In this document: in pieces, positions 52,707 through 61,687 of the stretch
How the letters are laid out: each line of letters begins with the position of its first letter
Position numbering within the stretch: position 1 is the first letter of the stretch
Assembly: GCA_963733265.1 (NCBI GenBank)
Contig: CAVTCF010000001.1
Location: 1,550,001-1,614,000 of the forward strand
Reading direction: 5' to 3'
Length of the DNA: 64,000 nucleotides
From: PALSA-1006 sp963733265
GTDB taxonomy: Bacteria > Pseudomonadota > Gammaproteobacteria > Burkholderiales > Gallionellaceae
Notes under the pieces: generated by a model
Told to the model about the DNA's origin: nothing
The model's input: only the letters and a program-made list of their open reading frames with translations
Databases searched by the model: none
Translations under genes and position numbers: made by a program

Positions 52707-52945
52707 TAATGTAGTCCGTTGGTCAAGATTTGGTTGTGTCTCGGTTTTCAGAGTTAACGAAAATTTTTCCGAGTGTATGGATTATTCCAAATAATCCATA
52801 AATTATTGTTATTTTATAGTGATGGGATGCAATACGGGTAAATAACGGGTTATATGTCTTGTATACTAGCCAAACACTCTCAGTGATTGACGGAGTCTGT
52901 ACCTGCTCCCATAATTGCAATTTTACTTAATTCATATACCAATCC

Positions 52946-54472
52946 ATGACTACTATCCGCCAGCAGGATTTCATTGATAGCATTGCCGATTCGCTGCAAT
53001 TCATTTCTTACTATCACCCCAAAGACTATGTGGACGCATTGGCAGTTGCCTACCACGCGGAACAGTCCCCGGCGGCCAAGGATGCCATTGCCCAGATACT
53101 GACAAACTCGCGCATGTGTGCACAGGGACATCGCCCCCTCTGTCAGGATACGGGCATTGTGGTGGCATTTGTGCGCGTGGGCATGGATGTGCGCTGGGCT
53201 GACGCTACCTTGAGCATTACCGAAATGGTGAATGCGGGTGTGCGCAAAGGTTATGCGTTTGCCGATAACGTGTTGCGCGCTTCAATTGTGTCCGACCCGG
53301 CAGGCAAGCGCAAAAACACGGAGGACAATACGCCCGCCGTGGTGCATTTCGAAATCGTGCCGGGCGACAAGGTCGATGTGCGCATAGCAGCCAAAGGCGG
53401 CGGCTCGGAAAATAAGACCAAATTTGCCATGCTCAATCCGAGTGACGACTTGGTGGAATGGGTAGTCAACCAATTGCCACATATGGGTGCGGGATGGTGC
53501 CCGCCGGGAATGCTGGGTATCGGCATCGGTGGTACGGCGGAAAAAGCGGTGTTGCTGGCAAAAGAATCTTTGATGGAAGACATCGATATGTCCGAACTCA
53601 AGGCGCGCGGGGCGAAGAATCGAGTCGAGGAATTGCGCATAGAAATATTTGACAAGGTCAATGCGCTGGGTATTGGCGCACAAGGCTTGGGTGGGCTGGC
53701 AACGGTGCTGGATGTGAAGATTCTGGATTATCCGACGCACGCCGCTTCAAAGCCGGTAGCCATTATTCCCAACTGTGCCGCGACACGGCATCTTCATTTC
53801 GAGTTGGATGGCAGCGGAGTGGCGACATTTACACCTCCCAAGATTGAAGATTATCCTGATGTACATTGGCATGCTGCGCCGGATGCGCGGCGAGTGAATC
53901 TTGATACGGTGACACGCGCGGATATTGCCCAATGGCTTCCGGGCGAAACCCTGTTGCTTTCGGGCAAACTTCTGACCGGACGCGATGCTGCACACAAGCG
54001 CATCGTGGATTTGTTGGCGAAAGGCGAAAAACTCCCTGACGGCGTGGATTTTAACGGGCGATTCATTTACTATGTCGGCCCCGTTGATCCCGTGGGCGAC
54101 GAAGTGGTCGGTCCCGCAGGACCAACGACTGCGACACGCATGGACAAGTTTACCGAGACCATGCTGGCACAGACCGGTTTGATCGGCATGGTCGGCAAGG
54201 CCGAACGCGGCAAAGTCGCCATTGAGGCAATCAAAAAGCATGCCGCGGTGTATCTGATGGCGGTTGGCGGTGCGGCGTATTTGGTGTCCAAAGCGATCCG
54301 CAGTTCGCGCGTAGTGGCCTTCGCCGATCTGGGCATGGAAGCCATCTACGAATTTGAAGTGGATGATATGCCGGTGACTGTGGCAGTGGATTCAAAAGGC
54401 ACCTCAGTCCACGAGACAGGTCCCGCTGAATGGAAGAAACGGATCGGAGCGATACCGATCAAACAGATTTAA
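52946..54472 (+). CDS. Class I fumarate hydratase (iron-sulfur, single chain)
   Basis: 508 residues; ATG at 52946. It joins the alpha region (NSRMCAQGHRPLCQDTGIVVAF, split as RPLCQDTG; KGGGSENKTKF; GIGIGGTAEKAVLLAK; IGAQGLGG) and beta region (LLLSGKLLTGRDAAHKR; YVGPVDPVG; GPTTATRMDKF; GKAERG) of class I enzymes. It hydrates fumarate to L-malate in the TCA cycle and carries an oxygen-sensitive 4Fe-4S cluster; candidate Cys ligands are in LCQDTG, GAGWCPPG and PNCAATRH. Slightly shorter than E. coli FumA (548). Confidence 0.93.
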   Translation: MTTIRQQDFIDSIADSLQFISYYHPKDYVDALAVAYHAEQSPAAKDAIAQILTNSRMCAQGHRPLCQDTGIVVAFVRVGMDVRWADATLSITEMVNAGVRKGYAFADNVLRASIVSDPAGKRKNTEDNTPAVVHFEIVPGDKVDVRIAAKGGGSENKTKFAMLNPSDDLVEWVVNQLPHMGAGWCPPGMLGIGIGGTAEKAVLLAKESLMEDIDMSELKARGAKNRVEELRIEIFDKVNALGIGAQGLGGLATVLDVKILDYPTHAASKPVAIIPNCAATRHLHFELDGSGVATFTPPKIEDYPDVHWHAAPDARRVNLDTVTRADIAQWLPGETLLLSGKLLTGRDAAHKRIVDLLAKGEKLPDGVDFNGRFIYYVGPVDPVGDEVVGPAGPTTATRMDKFTETMLAQTGLIGMVGKAERGKVAIEAIKKHAAVYLMAVGGAAYLVSKAIRSSRVVAFADLGMEAIYEFEVDDMPVTVAVDSKGTSVHETGPAEWKKRIGAIPIKQI

Positions 54473-54544
54473 TGTTCAGGATTTGGGATTCTGGATTTAG
54501 GATTTAGATTTGTGTTTTTGCAGTTAAGAGAGCTGCAAAAATAC

Positions 54545-54746
54545 TAAAGTGGTTTTGCAACCGTAGCGAGCAGTGCCATGACAAGGCGCGCAAGGACGAA
54601 AAACCGGAATGTACATTTGTACATGAGGATTTTGAGTCCTTGAGCAACGCCATCATGGTGCTGCGTATAACCAATGACTTGCTGCGTATTTTGCAGCTTA
54701 GTCAGATGGCTAGTAGTTACATCAGTAGGTTGCAGAACCACTTTTA
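54545..54746. repeat. MITE-like element with 17-18-bp terminal inverted repeats
   Basis: The left end TAAAGTGGTTTTGCAACC (54545-54562) and the right end, inverted, TAAAAGTGGTTCTGCAACC match apart from one substitution and one extra A. The 200-bp interior encodes nothing convincing. TA at each end fits a Tc1/mariner (IS630-type) target. It ends 7 bases before the 4.5S RNA. Confidence 0.65.
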
Positions 54747-54753
54747 AAAGTTT

Positions 54754-54852
54754 GGCGGGTCTCCCCGCATTGCACTTTGGTGAACCTGGTCAGGTCCGGA
54801 AGGAAGCAGCCACAGCCAAGCGGTGCAAGTGCCGGGGGTAAGGCTCGCCTCC
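54754..54852 (+). ncRNA. ffs: Signal recognition particle 4.5S RNA
   Basis: About 99 nt with the conserved tip: GGTCAGGTCCGGAAGGAAGCAGCC, given here as GTCAGGTCCGGAAGG and AGCAGCC (54799-54821), flanked by pairing arms GGCGGGTCTCCCCGCATTGCA and GTGCAAGTGCC...GCTCGCC. A run of six T follows CTCCTA, a terminator-like end. It binds Ffh to deliver membrane proteins. Its place just before dnaX is common in betaproteobacteria. Ends are approximate by a few bases. Confidence 0.96.
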
Positions 54853-54917
54853 TATTTTTTGAGGGACGATTTTTTCGAGACCTCTCGCTCTTCATTTATA
54901 CAGGCTAACAGTTCCTT

Positions 54918-56525
54918 ATGTCAGCGACCTCCGTACTAGCCCGCAAGTGGCGCCCCAGAAATTTTGCCCAACTGGCGGGGCAGGAACACGTCGTGCAAGC
55001 GTTGACTAACGCGCTGACCAACTCCCGCCTGCATCATGCCTATCTTTTCACCGGCACACGTGGTGTGGGCAAAACCACCATCGCACGCATTTTCGCCAAA
55101 TCATTGAATTGCGAAACCGGCATCACAGCAACACCGTGCGGCGTGTGCAGCGCTTGTACAGAAATCGACAGCGGCCGTTTTGTCGACCTGATCGAATTGG
55201 ACGCGGCATCCAATACACAAGTGGACAATATGCGCGAACTGTTGGATGGTGCGCTGTATGCGCCGACCAGCGGGCGTTTCAAGGTGTATATCATCGACGA
55301 AGTACATATGCTGTCCAAGTCCGCATTTAATGCCATGTTGAAAACGCTGGAGGAACCGCCTGCACATGTAAAATTTATTCTGGCGACGACTGACCCGCAA
55401 AAAATCCCCGTCACGGTGTTGTCGCGTTGCCTGCAATTTAATCTGAAGCAATTGCCCCCCGCATTGATCCAGACGCATCTGCAATATGTGCTGGGACAGG
55501 AAAATATCCCGTACGAAATGGGTGCATTGAGTCTGGTGGCGCGCGCCGCGCAAGGGAGTATGCGAGATGCGCTGAGCTTGATGGATCAGGCGATTGCTTA
55601 TTCCTCCGGTAAAGTTGATGAAGCGCTGGTGCGAACCATGTTGGGGGCGATTGACCAGAGCTATTTGTTCGATCTGCTGCAAACTTTGCGAGCAGGCGAC
55701 GGTGCCGGTCTGCTACGTATCGCGGACGATATGACCATGCGCAGCATAGCGTTCGAGGCTGCTTTGCAAGATTTGGCGACGCTGTTGCATCGTATTGCAC
55801 TGGCTCAGACCATTCCGCAGGCAATTACAGAAGAAGAGCCGGAACGAGCGCGCTTATTGGAATTGGCGCAGCAGTTTACACCTGAAGAGATTCAGTTGAA
55901 TTATCAGATCGTTATTCACGGGCGCAAGGAGATTGACTTGGCGCCGGACGAATATGCCGGATTCACCATGACGCTGTTGCGCATGCTGGCTTTTGCTCCT
56001 CGGTCAGCGGATCGTGCAACTGAGCCCAGAGTGCCTGCAGCGCAAGCAACACCGAGTCCGGCTTATGTCGTGCCGCGTGCTGAAGCTGTTGTCGCACCAG
56101 CGGCTGTTGCCGTGGCAGCGCGAACGGCTCCAACGCAGGCTAGCTCGCTGGACTGGAATGCTCTATTAACACAACTGAATCTTCAGGGTATGGCGCGCGA
56201 ATTGGCAAAACATAGCGTACTGGGAAGCTTTAGCGATGGGCGACTGGTACTGAATCTTGAGATACAACACAAGCATTTGCAGAGCAATAAACTGGCGGTG
56301 GAAAAATTACAGGCCGCATTAAGTGAATATTTTGCTCAGCCGGTAAAATTGTCAGTAGAGTTGGGTGAGACCGGCGCGGTGGCAACTCCTGCGGCTGTGG
56401 AGCAAGAAATTAAACGCACGCGTCAGCAACAGGCGGAAGATGCGATCAGGCAAGATGCTTTTGTACGCGAAGCGCAGGCCATGTTGGGGGCGCAGATAAT
56501 CGATAATTCAATAAAACCTATTTAA
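54918..56525 (+). CDS. dnaX: DNA polymerase III subunit gamma/tau
   Basis: 535 residues. AAA+ clamp-loader core: SVLARKWRPRNFAQLAGQEH, Walker A GTRGVGKTTIARIFAKSLNC, zinc-binding Cys in PCGVCSACTEI, DEAH-like IIDEVHMLSKSAFNAMLKTL, sensor ILATTDPQKIPVTVLSRC, and the tau-type C-terminal domain after an Ala/Pro-rich linker (about 370-415). It loads the beta clamp and joins polymerases. I see no A-AAA-AAG slippery site as used in E. coli to make gamma. It begins 65 bases after the 4.5S RNA. Confidence 0.96.
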   Translation: MSATSVLARKWRPRNFAQLAGQEHVVQALTNALTNSRLHHAYLFTGTRGVGKTTIARIFAKSLNCETGITATPCGVCSACTEIDSGRFVDLIELDAASNTQVDNMRELLDGALYAPTSGRFKVYIIDEVHMLSKSAFNAMLKTLEEPPAHVKFILATTDPQKIPVTVLSRCLQFNLKQLPPALIQTHLQYVLGQENIPYEMGALSLVARAAQGSMRDALSLMDQAIAYSSGKVDEALVRTMLGAIDQSYLFDLLQTLRAGDGAGLLRIADDMTMRSIAFEAALQDLATLLHRIALAQTIPQAITEEEPERARLLELAQQFTPEEIQLNYQIVIHGRKEIDLAPDEYAGFTMTLLRMLAFAPRSADRATEPRVPAAQATPSPAYVVPRAEAVVAPAAVAVAARTAPTQASSLDWNALLTQLNLQGMARELAKHSVLGSFSDGRLVLNLEIQHKHLQSNKLAVEKLQAALSEYFAQPVKLSVELGETGAVATPAAVEQEIKRTRQQQAEDAIRQDAFVREAQAMLGAQIIDNSIKPI

Positions 56526-56548
56526 TAGCGACAAGGAGGAAGTAGAAA

Positions 56549-56866
56549 ATGATGAAGGGCGGAATGGCCGGGCTGATGAAGCAGGCGCAACAGATGCAAG
56601 CCAACATGAAAAAAGCCCAGGATGAACTGGCCACCATTGAAGTGGAGGGGCAGTCGGGTTCGGGTATGGTCAAAGTGATCATGACTTGCGCGCATGATGT
56701 GCGTCGCGTTTCACTCGATGCGAGCGTGTTAGACGATAAAGAATTGCTGGAAGATCTGATCGTCGCGGCATTGCAGGATGCAAACAAAAAAGCGAGTGAA
56801 ACTTCAAAGAAGCGCATGAGTGGTTTTACTGCCAGCTTGCCTCCCGGCATGAATTTGCCGTTCTAA
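56549..56866 (+). CDS. ybaB: YbaB/EbfC nucleoid-associated protein
   Basis: 105 residues: MAGLMKQAQQMQANMKKAQ, EVEGQSGSGMVKVIMTC and ELLEDLIVAALQDANKK are the family blocks. It forms DNA-binding dimers. AAGGAGG lies 13 bases upstream; the start may be 56549 or the next ATG at 56552. It sits between dnaX and recR as in most proteobacteria. Confidence 0.95.
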   Translation: MMKGGMAGLMKQAQQMQANMKKAQDELATIEVEGQSGSGMVKVIMTCAHDVRRVSLDASVLDDKELLEDLIVAALQDANKKASETSKKRMSGFTASLPPGMNLPF

Positions 56867-56885
56867 GTGCTGAATCGAAAAACTA

Positions 56886-56965
56886 CTGCCACAGAGAACA
56901 CAGAGCTCACAGAGAAAATCCAAACCTCGACTCTCTCGGTGTACTCTGTGATCTCTGATATGACT
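56886..56965. repeat. CACAGAG-rich imperfect inverted repeat
   Basis: Two arms made of CACAGAG-like units, CACAGAGAACACAGAG (from about 56889) and, inverted, CAGAGATCACAGAGTACACC (ending about 56963), can pair into a long imperfect hairpin between ybaB and recR. The form is that of a dispersed genomic repeat. Confidence 0.6.
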
Positions 56966-57039
56966 ACTAGCCATTCTACTAAGCTGTCAAAAGACGCCAG
57001 CCAAGTAGCTGGTTATGTGGCTGATTTTGGTTGCTTGAT

Positions 57040-57639
57040 ATGAACACACCTTCAAGTCTGGAAGACCTCATCAAGGCGTTGCGCTGTTTGCCTGGTGTGG
57101 GTCCCAAATCGGCACAGCGCATGGCTTATCACTTGTTGCAGCGGGATCGGCCCGGTGCATTGCAGTTGGCCCGTTCGCTCAATCATGCCGTGGAAAGCGT
57201 CAAGCATTGCACCAAGTGCAATAATTTTTCAGAAGAAGAAATCTGCGTTTTGTGCAGCTCGGAACGACGCGAGGCAAATCTGCTCTGTGTGGTGGAAATG
57301 CCCGCAGATTTGTTGATGATGGAACAGGCTCAATGTTACCGCGGTATGTATTTTGTTTTGATGGGGCGGTTGTCGCCGCTGGATGGCGTGGGGGCGCGCG
57401 AGCTGCCGTTGGAGCGCTTGCTCAGGCGTGCGCAGGAGTTGTCCTGTGAAGTGATACTGGCAACTAACTTTACCGTTGAGGGTGAGGCAACCGCGCATTA
57501 CCTTGCCACGCTGCTGCGTGCTCAGGGCATCAAGGTTTCGCGAATCGCGCGGGGATTGCCCGTGGGAGGAGAGCTGGAGCACGTTGATAGCGGTACATTG
57601 GCACAGGCAGTGCTGGAAAGAAGAATGGTCACAGAATGA
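57040..57639 (+). CDS. recR: Recombination mediator RecR
   Basis: 199 residues from the ATG at 57040 (MNTPSSLEDLIKALRCLPGV); an in-frame TTG at 57031 is less likely. Helix-hairpin-helix LPGVGPKSAQRMAYHLL, zinc finger CTKCNNFSEEEICVLC, Toprim region VVEMPADLLMMEQ and the C-terminal ARGLPVGGELEHVDSGTL. With RecF and RecO it loads RecA at gaps. Its last bases overlap the rluB start (ATGA). Confidence 0.96.
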   Translation: MNTPSSLEDLIKALRCLPGVGPKSAQRMAYHLLQRDRPGALQLARSLNHAVESVKHCTKCNNFSEEEICVLCSSERREANLLCVVEMPADLLMMEQAQCYRGMYFVLMGRLSPLDGVGARELPLERLLRRAQELSCEVILATNFTVEGEATAHYLATLLRAQGIKVSRIARGLPVGGELEHVDSGTLAQAVLERRMVTE

Positions 57640-58592
57640 ACGAACAAACCGAATCAGTCCAGCAAGGAGAGCGCCTGCAAAAAGTGCTGGCGCAGGCTGG
57701 CGTTGGTTCGCGCCGCGAGATGGAAGAGTGGATTGTCGCAGGGCGGGTGACGATCAATGGCGAGGTGGCTACGCTGGGTATGCGCGCAGTTGAGGGCGAT
57801 GTTGTGTGCGCGGACAAACGCGTAATACATGTTAAAGGGCAGGCCGAGAAAGGTCTGCCACGCGTGCTGCTTTACCATAAGCAAGAAGGCGAGATTGTTA
57901 CCCGGGACGATCCTGAAAGCAGAACCAGTGTATTTGATCATCTGCCCAAATTACGCGGTCAGAAATGGATCGCCATTGGGCGTCTTGATTTTAACACCTG
58001 CGGTTTGCTCATTTTTACCACGTCTGGAGAATTGGCCAATCGTTTGATGCATCCGCGTTTTGAGGTCGAGCGCGAGTATGCTGTGCGCGTACAAGGAGAG
58101 ATGACGCCCGAACAAATGCGCCAGATGACAAAACAAGGCATTGAGCTGGAAGATGGTTTGGTTAAGTTTGAAAAATTGACCGACGAAGGGGGCGAAGGAT
58201 TCAATCACTGGTATCGGCTTGTGTTGAAAGAAGGTCGTAATCGCGTGGTGCGCCGCACCTTCGAGGCACTGAATTTGACCGTTAGCCGCCTGATGCGGGT
58301 ACGCTTCGGAATTGTCAATCTGCCGCCGAGTATAAAACGAGGCAAGATGGCAGAACTGGGTGAGGAAGAGGTCAAGATGATGTTGAATTGGGTTGGACTT
58401 CCTTTTGAATCCATTGAAAAGCAACCATCAATCAGAGTTAGCCGTCCCAGCCCGGACAAAAGGCCTGTTAAAGAAGTAGAGACCAGAGAAGCAAGGGCAC
58501 CAGTGGTGAAAAAAACCGCAGGAAGGCGCGGTCAGGCGGACAAGTCCAGGGCACGTATTCACCGGAAAATTAAGACTGGCGCGAAACCTTAA
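57636..58592 (+). CDS. rluB: 23S rRNA pseudouridine 2605 synthase RluB
   Basis: 318 residues: S4 domain (RLQKVLAQAGVGSRREMEEW), RsuA-type core (VLLYHKQEGEIVTRDDPESR; catalytic Asp in AIGRLDFNTCGLLIFTTSGE; EGRNRVVRRTFEALNLTVSRL) and a basic tail (about 265-318) rich in Lys/Arg. RluB modifies U2605 near the peptidyl transferase centre. The basic tail and recR coupling favour RluB over RluE. Starts 4 bases inside recR. Confidence 0.92.
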   Translation: MNEQTESVQQGERLQKVLAQAGVGSRREMEEWIVAGRVTINGEVATLGMRAVEGDVVCADKRVIHVKGQAEKGLPRVLLYHKQEGEIVTRDDPESRTSVFDHLPKLRGQKWIAIGRLDFNTCGLLIFTTSGELANRLMHPRFEVEREYAVRVQGEMTPEQMRQMTKQGIELEDGLVKFEKLTDEGGEGFNHWYRLVLKEGRNRVVRRTFEALNLTVSRLMRVRFGIVNLPPSIKRGKMAELGEEEVKMMLNWVGLPFESIEKQPSIRVSRPSPDKRPVKEVETREARAPVVKKTAGRRGQADKSRARIHRKIKTGAKP

Positions 58593-58674
58593 CTATCGTT
58601 TAAAATTCGTGAGGTTAAGAAAGATTCTTGAAAAAAGTGGCAATTTGCGCGCGTAAATAATCGGATAAGGTCGA

Positions 58675-59964
58675 ATGGAAGAACGGGGTAATAAGACCAT
58701 TATATGCAGCGTATTCTTTTTGGATATTATTGAATATTCAAAGAAATCCGTTACTGACCAAATTTCTTTGAAAGAGAGATTTAATACCTTCTTGTCTACG
58801 GCTATTAGGGATGTACCGATTAATGATCGCATTATTCTGGATACGGGAGACGGCGCTGCAATCAGTTTTTTGGGTGATATTGAAGATGCACTCCGTGCTG
58901 CATTGAGTGTACGCAGTAGCCTTTTGAGCGAAGAAGGTCTCTCGTCTCCCTCTTTGCAGGTGAGAATGGGAGTGAATTTGGGGCCGGTTCGATTGGTGCG
59001 GGATATCAACGGACAACCCAATCTGGTCGGAGATGGTATCAACGTTGCGCAACGTATTATGGGCTTTGCCAGTGCCGGACAAATTTTGGTGTCACGTTCT
59101 TACTATGATGCCGCCTCGCGTTTGTCGCATGATTACGCCGGGATGTTTCACTACGAGGGAGCCCGTACCGACAAGCATGTGCGTGAGCATGAAGTGTATG
59201 CGATCGGTTATCCGGGGGATTTCACCGGCACTCAAAAAAGATTTCAGGCTAAATCCGAGTCGAAGTTTGCTGAAATCATCTGGATAGTTCGTGGTAAAGC
59301 TAGACGTTACTGGGCAATTTTGCAGGTTTGGCAAAGTGAAACCAGAGCGCATTTGCGTGAAGTTTTCGACAATGCTTCAAACAACAAGAAAGCTCTGTAT
59401 ATCGGGGCGATTGCATTGCCTGTTTTACTATTGGTGTTGTTGGTAATCAGATTTGCTTACCTTGATGATGAACCGGCCCAGCCCGCACCCAAAGCTGTAG
59501 TGGCAACAACCCCTATTGTGGTGGCAAGCTCCGGGGTGTCGCTGGTCTCTCCCCGGCCTTCTTCACATGTTGCGGATGCGGCGGCGAAACAGGTTCAGGC
59601 TGTTCAGGCGTCAACGTCAAAACCAAGTGAAGTTGTTGCCAATTCGGCAATTAATGCAAATAAGCAAGAAACTAAAGAAATTAAAGATACAAAAGAAACC
59701 AAAGAAGTAATAAAAAGCGACAGCTTTAAGGTGGTTGCGTCGTCGGTTGTTGCCAAGGCTAATGTTATTTTAAAAATTAAACCTTGGGGCGAAGTCTATG
59801 TGGATGGGAAAATGGTGGGGGTTAGTCCGCCTTTGACCAAGTTGCAGGTTGATCCGGGTGAGCATGTGATTGAGGTTCGCAATACAACGTTCCCTGTGAG
59901 CACACGGGTGGTTAACATCAAAACCGGCATGAAAATTACTGTAAAGCACAAGTTCGGTAACTAA
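58675..59964 (+). CDS. Class III nucleotide cyclase-like protein with membrane helix and PEGA domain
   Basis: 429 residues. N-terminal cyclase domain: metal Asp in FFLDIIEYSKKS and in LDTGDGAAISFLGD, base-binding Asp and transition-state Asn/Arg in VGDGINVAQRIMGF; the usual purine-reading Lys before GD is replaced, so activity or specificity may be altered. A membrane helix (about 240-260, IGAIALPVLLLVLLVI) and a Pro/Ala/Lys-rich linker with KETKEIKDTKETKE lead to a PEGA domain (VILKIKPWGEVYVDGKMVGV). The start ATG has AAGG upstream. A lipoprotein and a Ser/Thr kinase follow in the same direction. Confidence 0.87.
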   Translation: MEERGNKTIICSVFFLDIIEYSKKSVTDQISLKERFNTFLSTAIRDVPINDRIILDTGDGAAISFLGDIEDALRAALSVRSSLLSEEGLSSPSLQVRMGVNLGPVRLVRDINGQPNLVGDGINVAQRIMGFASAGQILVSRSYYDAASRLSHDYAGMFHYEGARTDKHVREHEVYAIGYPGDFTGTQKRFQAKSESKFAEIIWIVRGKARRYWAILQVWQSETRAHLREVFDNASNNKKALYIGAIALPVLLLVLLVIRFAYLDDEPAQPAPKAVVATTPIVVASSGVSLVSPRPSSHVADAAAKQVQAVQASTSKPSEVVANSAINANKQETKEIKDTKETKEVIKSDSFKVVASSVVAKANVILKIKPWGEVYVDGKMVGVSPPLTKLQVDPGEHVIEVRNTTFPVSTRVVNIKTGMKITVKHKFGN

Positions 59965-59998
59965 TAAAATAACTATTAAAGCTGTACAGGAGAGCCAG

Positions 59999-60406
59999 AT
60001 GTTGGATCGACGGAGTTGCCTACTGATCGGATTGTGTATGCTTTTGCTGGCAGGATGCGGCACAATACTTTCATGTGATGACGGGCGTGATGTCGTGTGG
60101 TTCACCAGCTCAACCGAGCACATGTTGAACAACGGGATAAGAAATTTCGAAGACGGCAATTATTCGGAAGCAATGAAGATATTGCAGGATGTCGTAGACA
60201 ATCAGGATACGTCCAAAGAAATAAAAGTGGAATCATATAAATACCTGGCTTTTATTCATTGCATTTCTGATCGGGAGAAAATGTGCCGGGAGTCCTTTAA
60301 AAAAGCACTGGAGCTTAATCCGGACTTTAATTTGACTCCGGCTGAAGCAGGGCACCCGGTTTGGGGTTCAGTGTTTAGCAATATGAAATCGAAACCAGCG
60401 AAATAA
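59999..60406 (+). CDS. TPR-type lipoprotein
   Basis: 135 residues; GGAGA precedes the ATG. Signal peptide with lipobox LLAGC (Cys20), then two TPR-like helical pairs (HMLNNGIRNFEDGNYSEAMKIL and YLAFIHCISDREKMCRESFKKALELNP). It resembles the small TagQ/TssQ-type lipoproteins linked to kinases and secretion, though no TssX genes are near. It is probably outer-membrane anchored and may hand signals to the kinase operon. Confidence 0.82.
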   Translation: MLDRRSCLLIGLCMLLLAGCGTILSCDDGRDVVWFTSSTEHMLNNGIRNFEDGNYSEAMKILQDVVDNQDTSKEIKVESYKYLAFIHCISDREKMCRESFKKALELNPDFNLTPAEAGHPVWGSVFSNMKSKPAK

Positions 60407-60423
60407 TTGGCAGAATAAAAGAC

Positions 60424-61665
60424 ATGATTAGCAACTTGGGCCGTTATGAAATCATCTCTGAGCTTGGGCAGGGGGCGATGGGTGTTGTCTATAAGGCAAT
60501 TGACCCGCTAATTGATCGCGTTGTTGCTATCAAGACGATCAATCTGGGTTTGGCCCTGGATGAGAAAGAAGAATACGAAGGCCGCTTTTATCAGGAAGCT
60601 AAAGCTGCCGGGCGTTTGAGTCATCCAAACATTGTGACTATCTTCGATCTTGGAAAAAGCGGTGATATTGCTTACATTGCAATGGAATTTTTGCAGGGAA
60701 GAGAGTTGCGTGACATTCTCAATGACAACCAACTATTGCCGGTCGAGAGTGTTTTAAGTATTGTCGCGCAAGTTGCACTGGGCTTGGCATATGCGCATGA
60801 ACATGGCATCGTTCATCGGGATGTGAAACCGTCCAATGTGATGGTGGGTGCCGACGGGCATGTAAAAATAACCGATTTCGGTATTGCCCGCATGGAGTCG
60901 GCATCGGTTCGAACACAGACAGGTATGGTTCTGGGCTCACCCAAATACATGTCTCCCGAACAAGTCATGGGAAAGCTCATCGACCAGCGTTCGGATGTTT
61001 TTTCTCTGGGCGTGGTGTTGTATGAAATGCTGACCGGAAGAGCTCCTTTTGTTGGCGAAAATGTAAACGCCATCATGTACCAAACCCTTAACACTATTCC
61101 TTCTCCCCCGGGTACTTTAAACCCGACCGTGCCGGATATGCTCAATTTTATTGTCGCCAAAGCATTGGCAAAAGGGGTGGATGACAGGTATCAGAGCGCC
61201 AAGGAATTGGCTGATGATTTGCGTGCCTGCCGGGATGGTTTACTGCGCTTGCTTCCTCCGGTCACGGCTGGCAAGTCATCGCTATCGCTGGCGGATGAAA
61301 CAGCTATAGTGCCGCGTGTTGAGAATAGTGATGAACTTGCACAAGCGCCAACCTTGGGCTTGTCGACTGCTTTTGATTCATTCGGTGCGACTATGCGTCT
61401 GGCCGCGCTAACAGCGAGTAGCGAAGAGGTGGAAAGCCTTTCGAGAACTTTTAAGATGCCGCGTCCAACGGCGGAGGAACTTAATCTTGCTGCTCCCCCG
61501 GTTCAATCTGTTGCACCCGTAAAATTTGCTTCTGCAACACTCTCCGCGTCTAACCAAGATAAGCCGTCAACAGTTGAAAATTTATCACCTGATAAAAAAG
61601 GTGCGATACTGATTGCTATCACTGTGTTTATATCGCTGATCCTTATTTTTGCCATACTGCACTAG
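60424..61665 (+). CDS. Serine/threonine protein kinase, PknB-type, C-terminally membrane anchored
   Basis: 413 residues. Complete Hanks kinase domain (about 8-265): Gly loop LGQGAMGVVYKA, Lys in VVAIKTI, Glu helix FYQEAKAAGRL, catalytic loop IVHRDVKPSNVMV, DFG in KITDFGIARM, activation loop GSPKYMSPEQV. A disordered linker leads to a single C-terminal membrane helix (about 391-412, GAILIAITVFISLILIFAIL) with almost nothing outside, so it is tail-anchored and has no external sensor. It probably forms a signalling unit with the cyclase-like protein and TPR lipoprotein. Confidence 0.93.
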   Translation: MISNLGRYEIISELGQGAMGVVYKAIDPLIDRVVAIKTINLGLALDEKEEYEGRFYQEAKAAGRLSHPNIVTIFDLGKSGDIAYIAMEFLQGRELRDILNDNQLLPVESVLSIVAQVALGLAYAHEHGIVHRDVKPSNVMVGADGHVKITDFGIARMESASVRTQTGMVLGSPKYMSPEQVMGKLIDQRSDVFSLGVVLYEMLTGRAPFVGENVNAIMYQTLNTIPSPPGTLNPTVPDMLNFIVAKALAKGVDDRYQSAKELADDLRACRDGLLRLLPPVTAGKSSLSLADETAIVPRVENSDELAQAPTLGLSTAFDSFGATMRLAALTASSEEVESLSRTFKMPRPTAEELNLAAPPVQSVAPVKFASATLSASNQDKPSTVENLSPDKKGAILIAITVFISLILIFAILH

Positions 61666-61687
61666 TTATTTATGCTACCGTTTCTGA

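Noticed and set aside
56380..56525. Programmed frameshift in dnaX to make a gamma subunit
   Set aside because: No A-AAA-AAG-type slippery sequence or following hairpin was seen.
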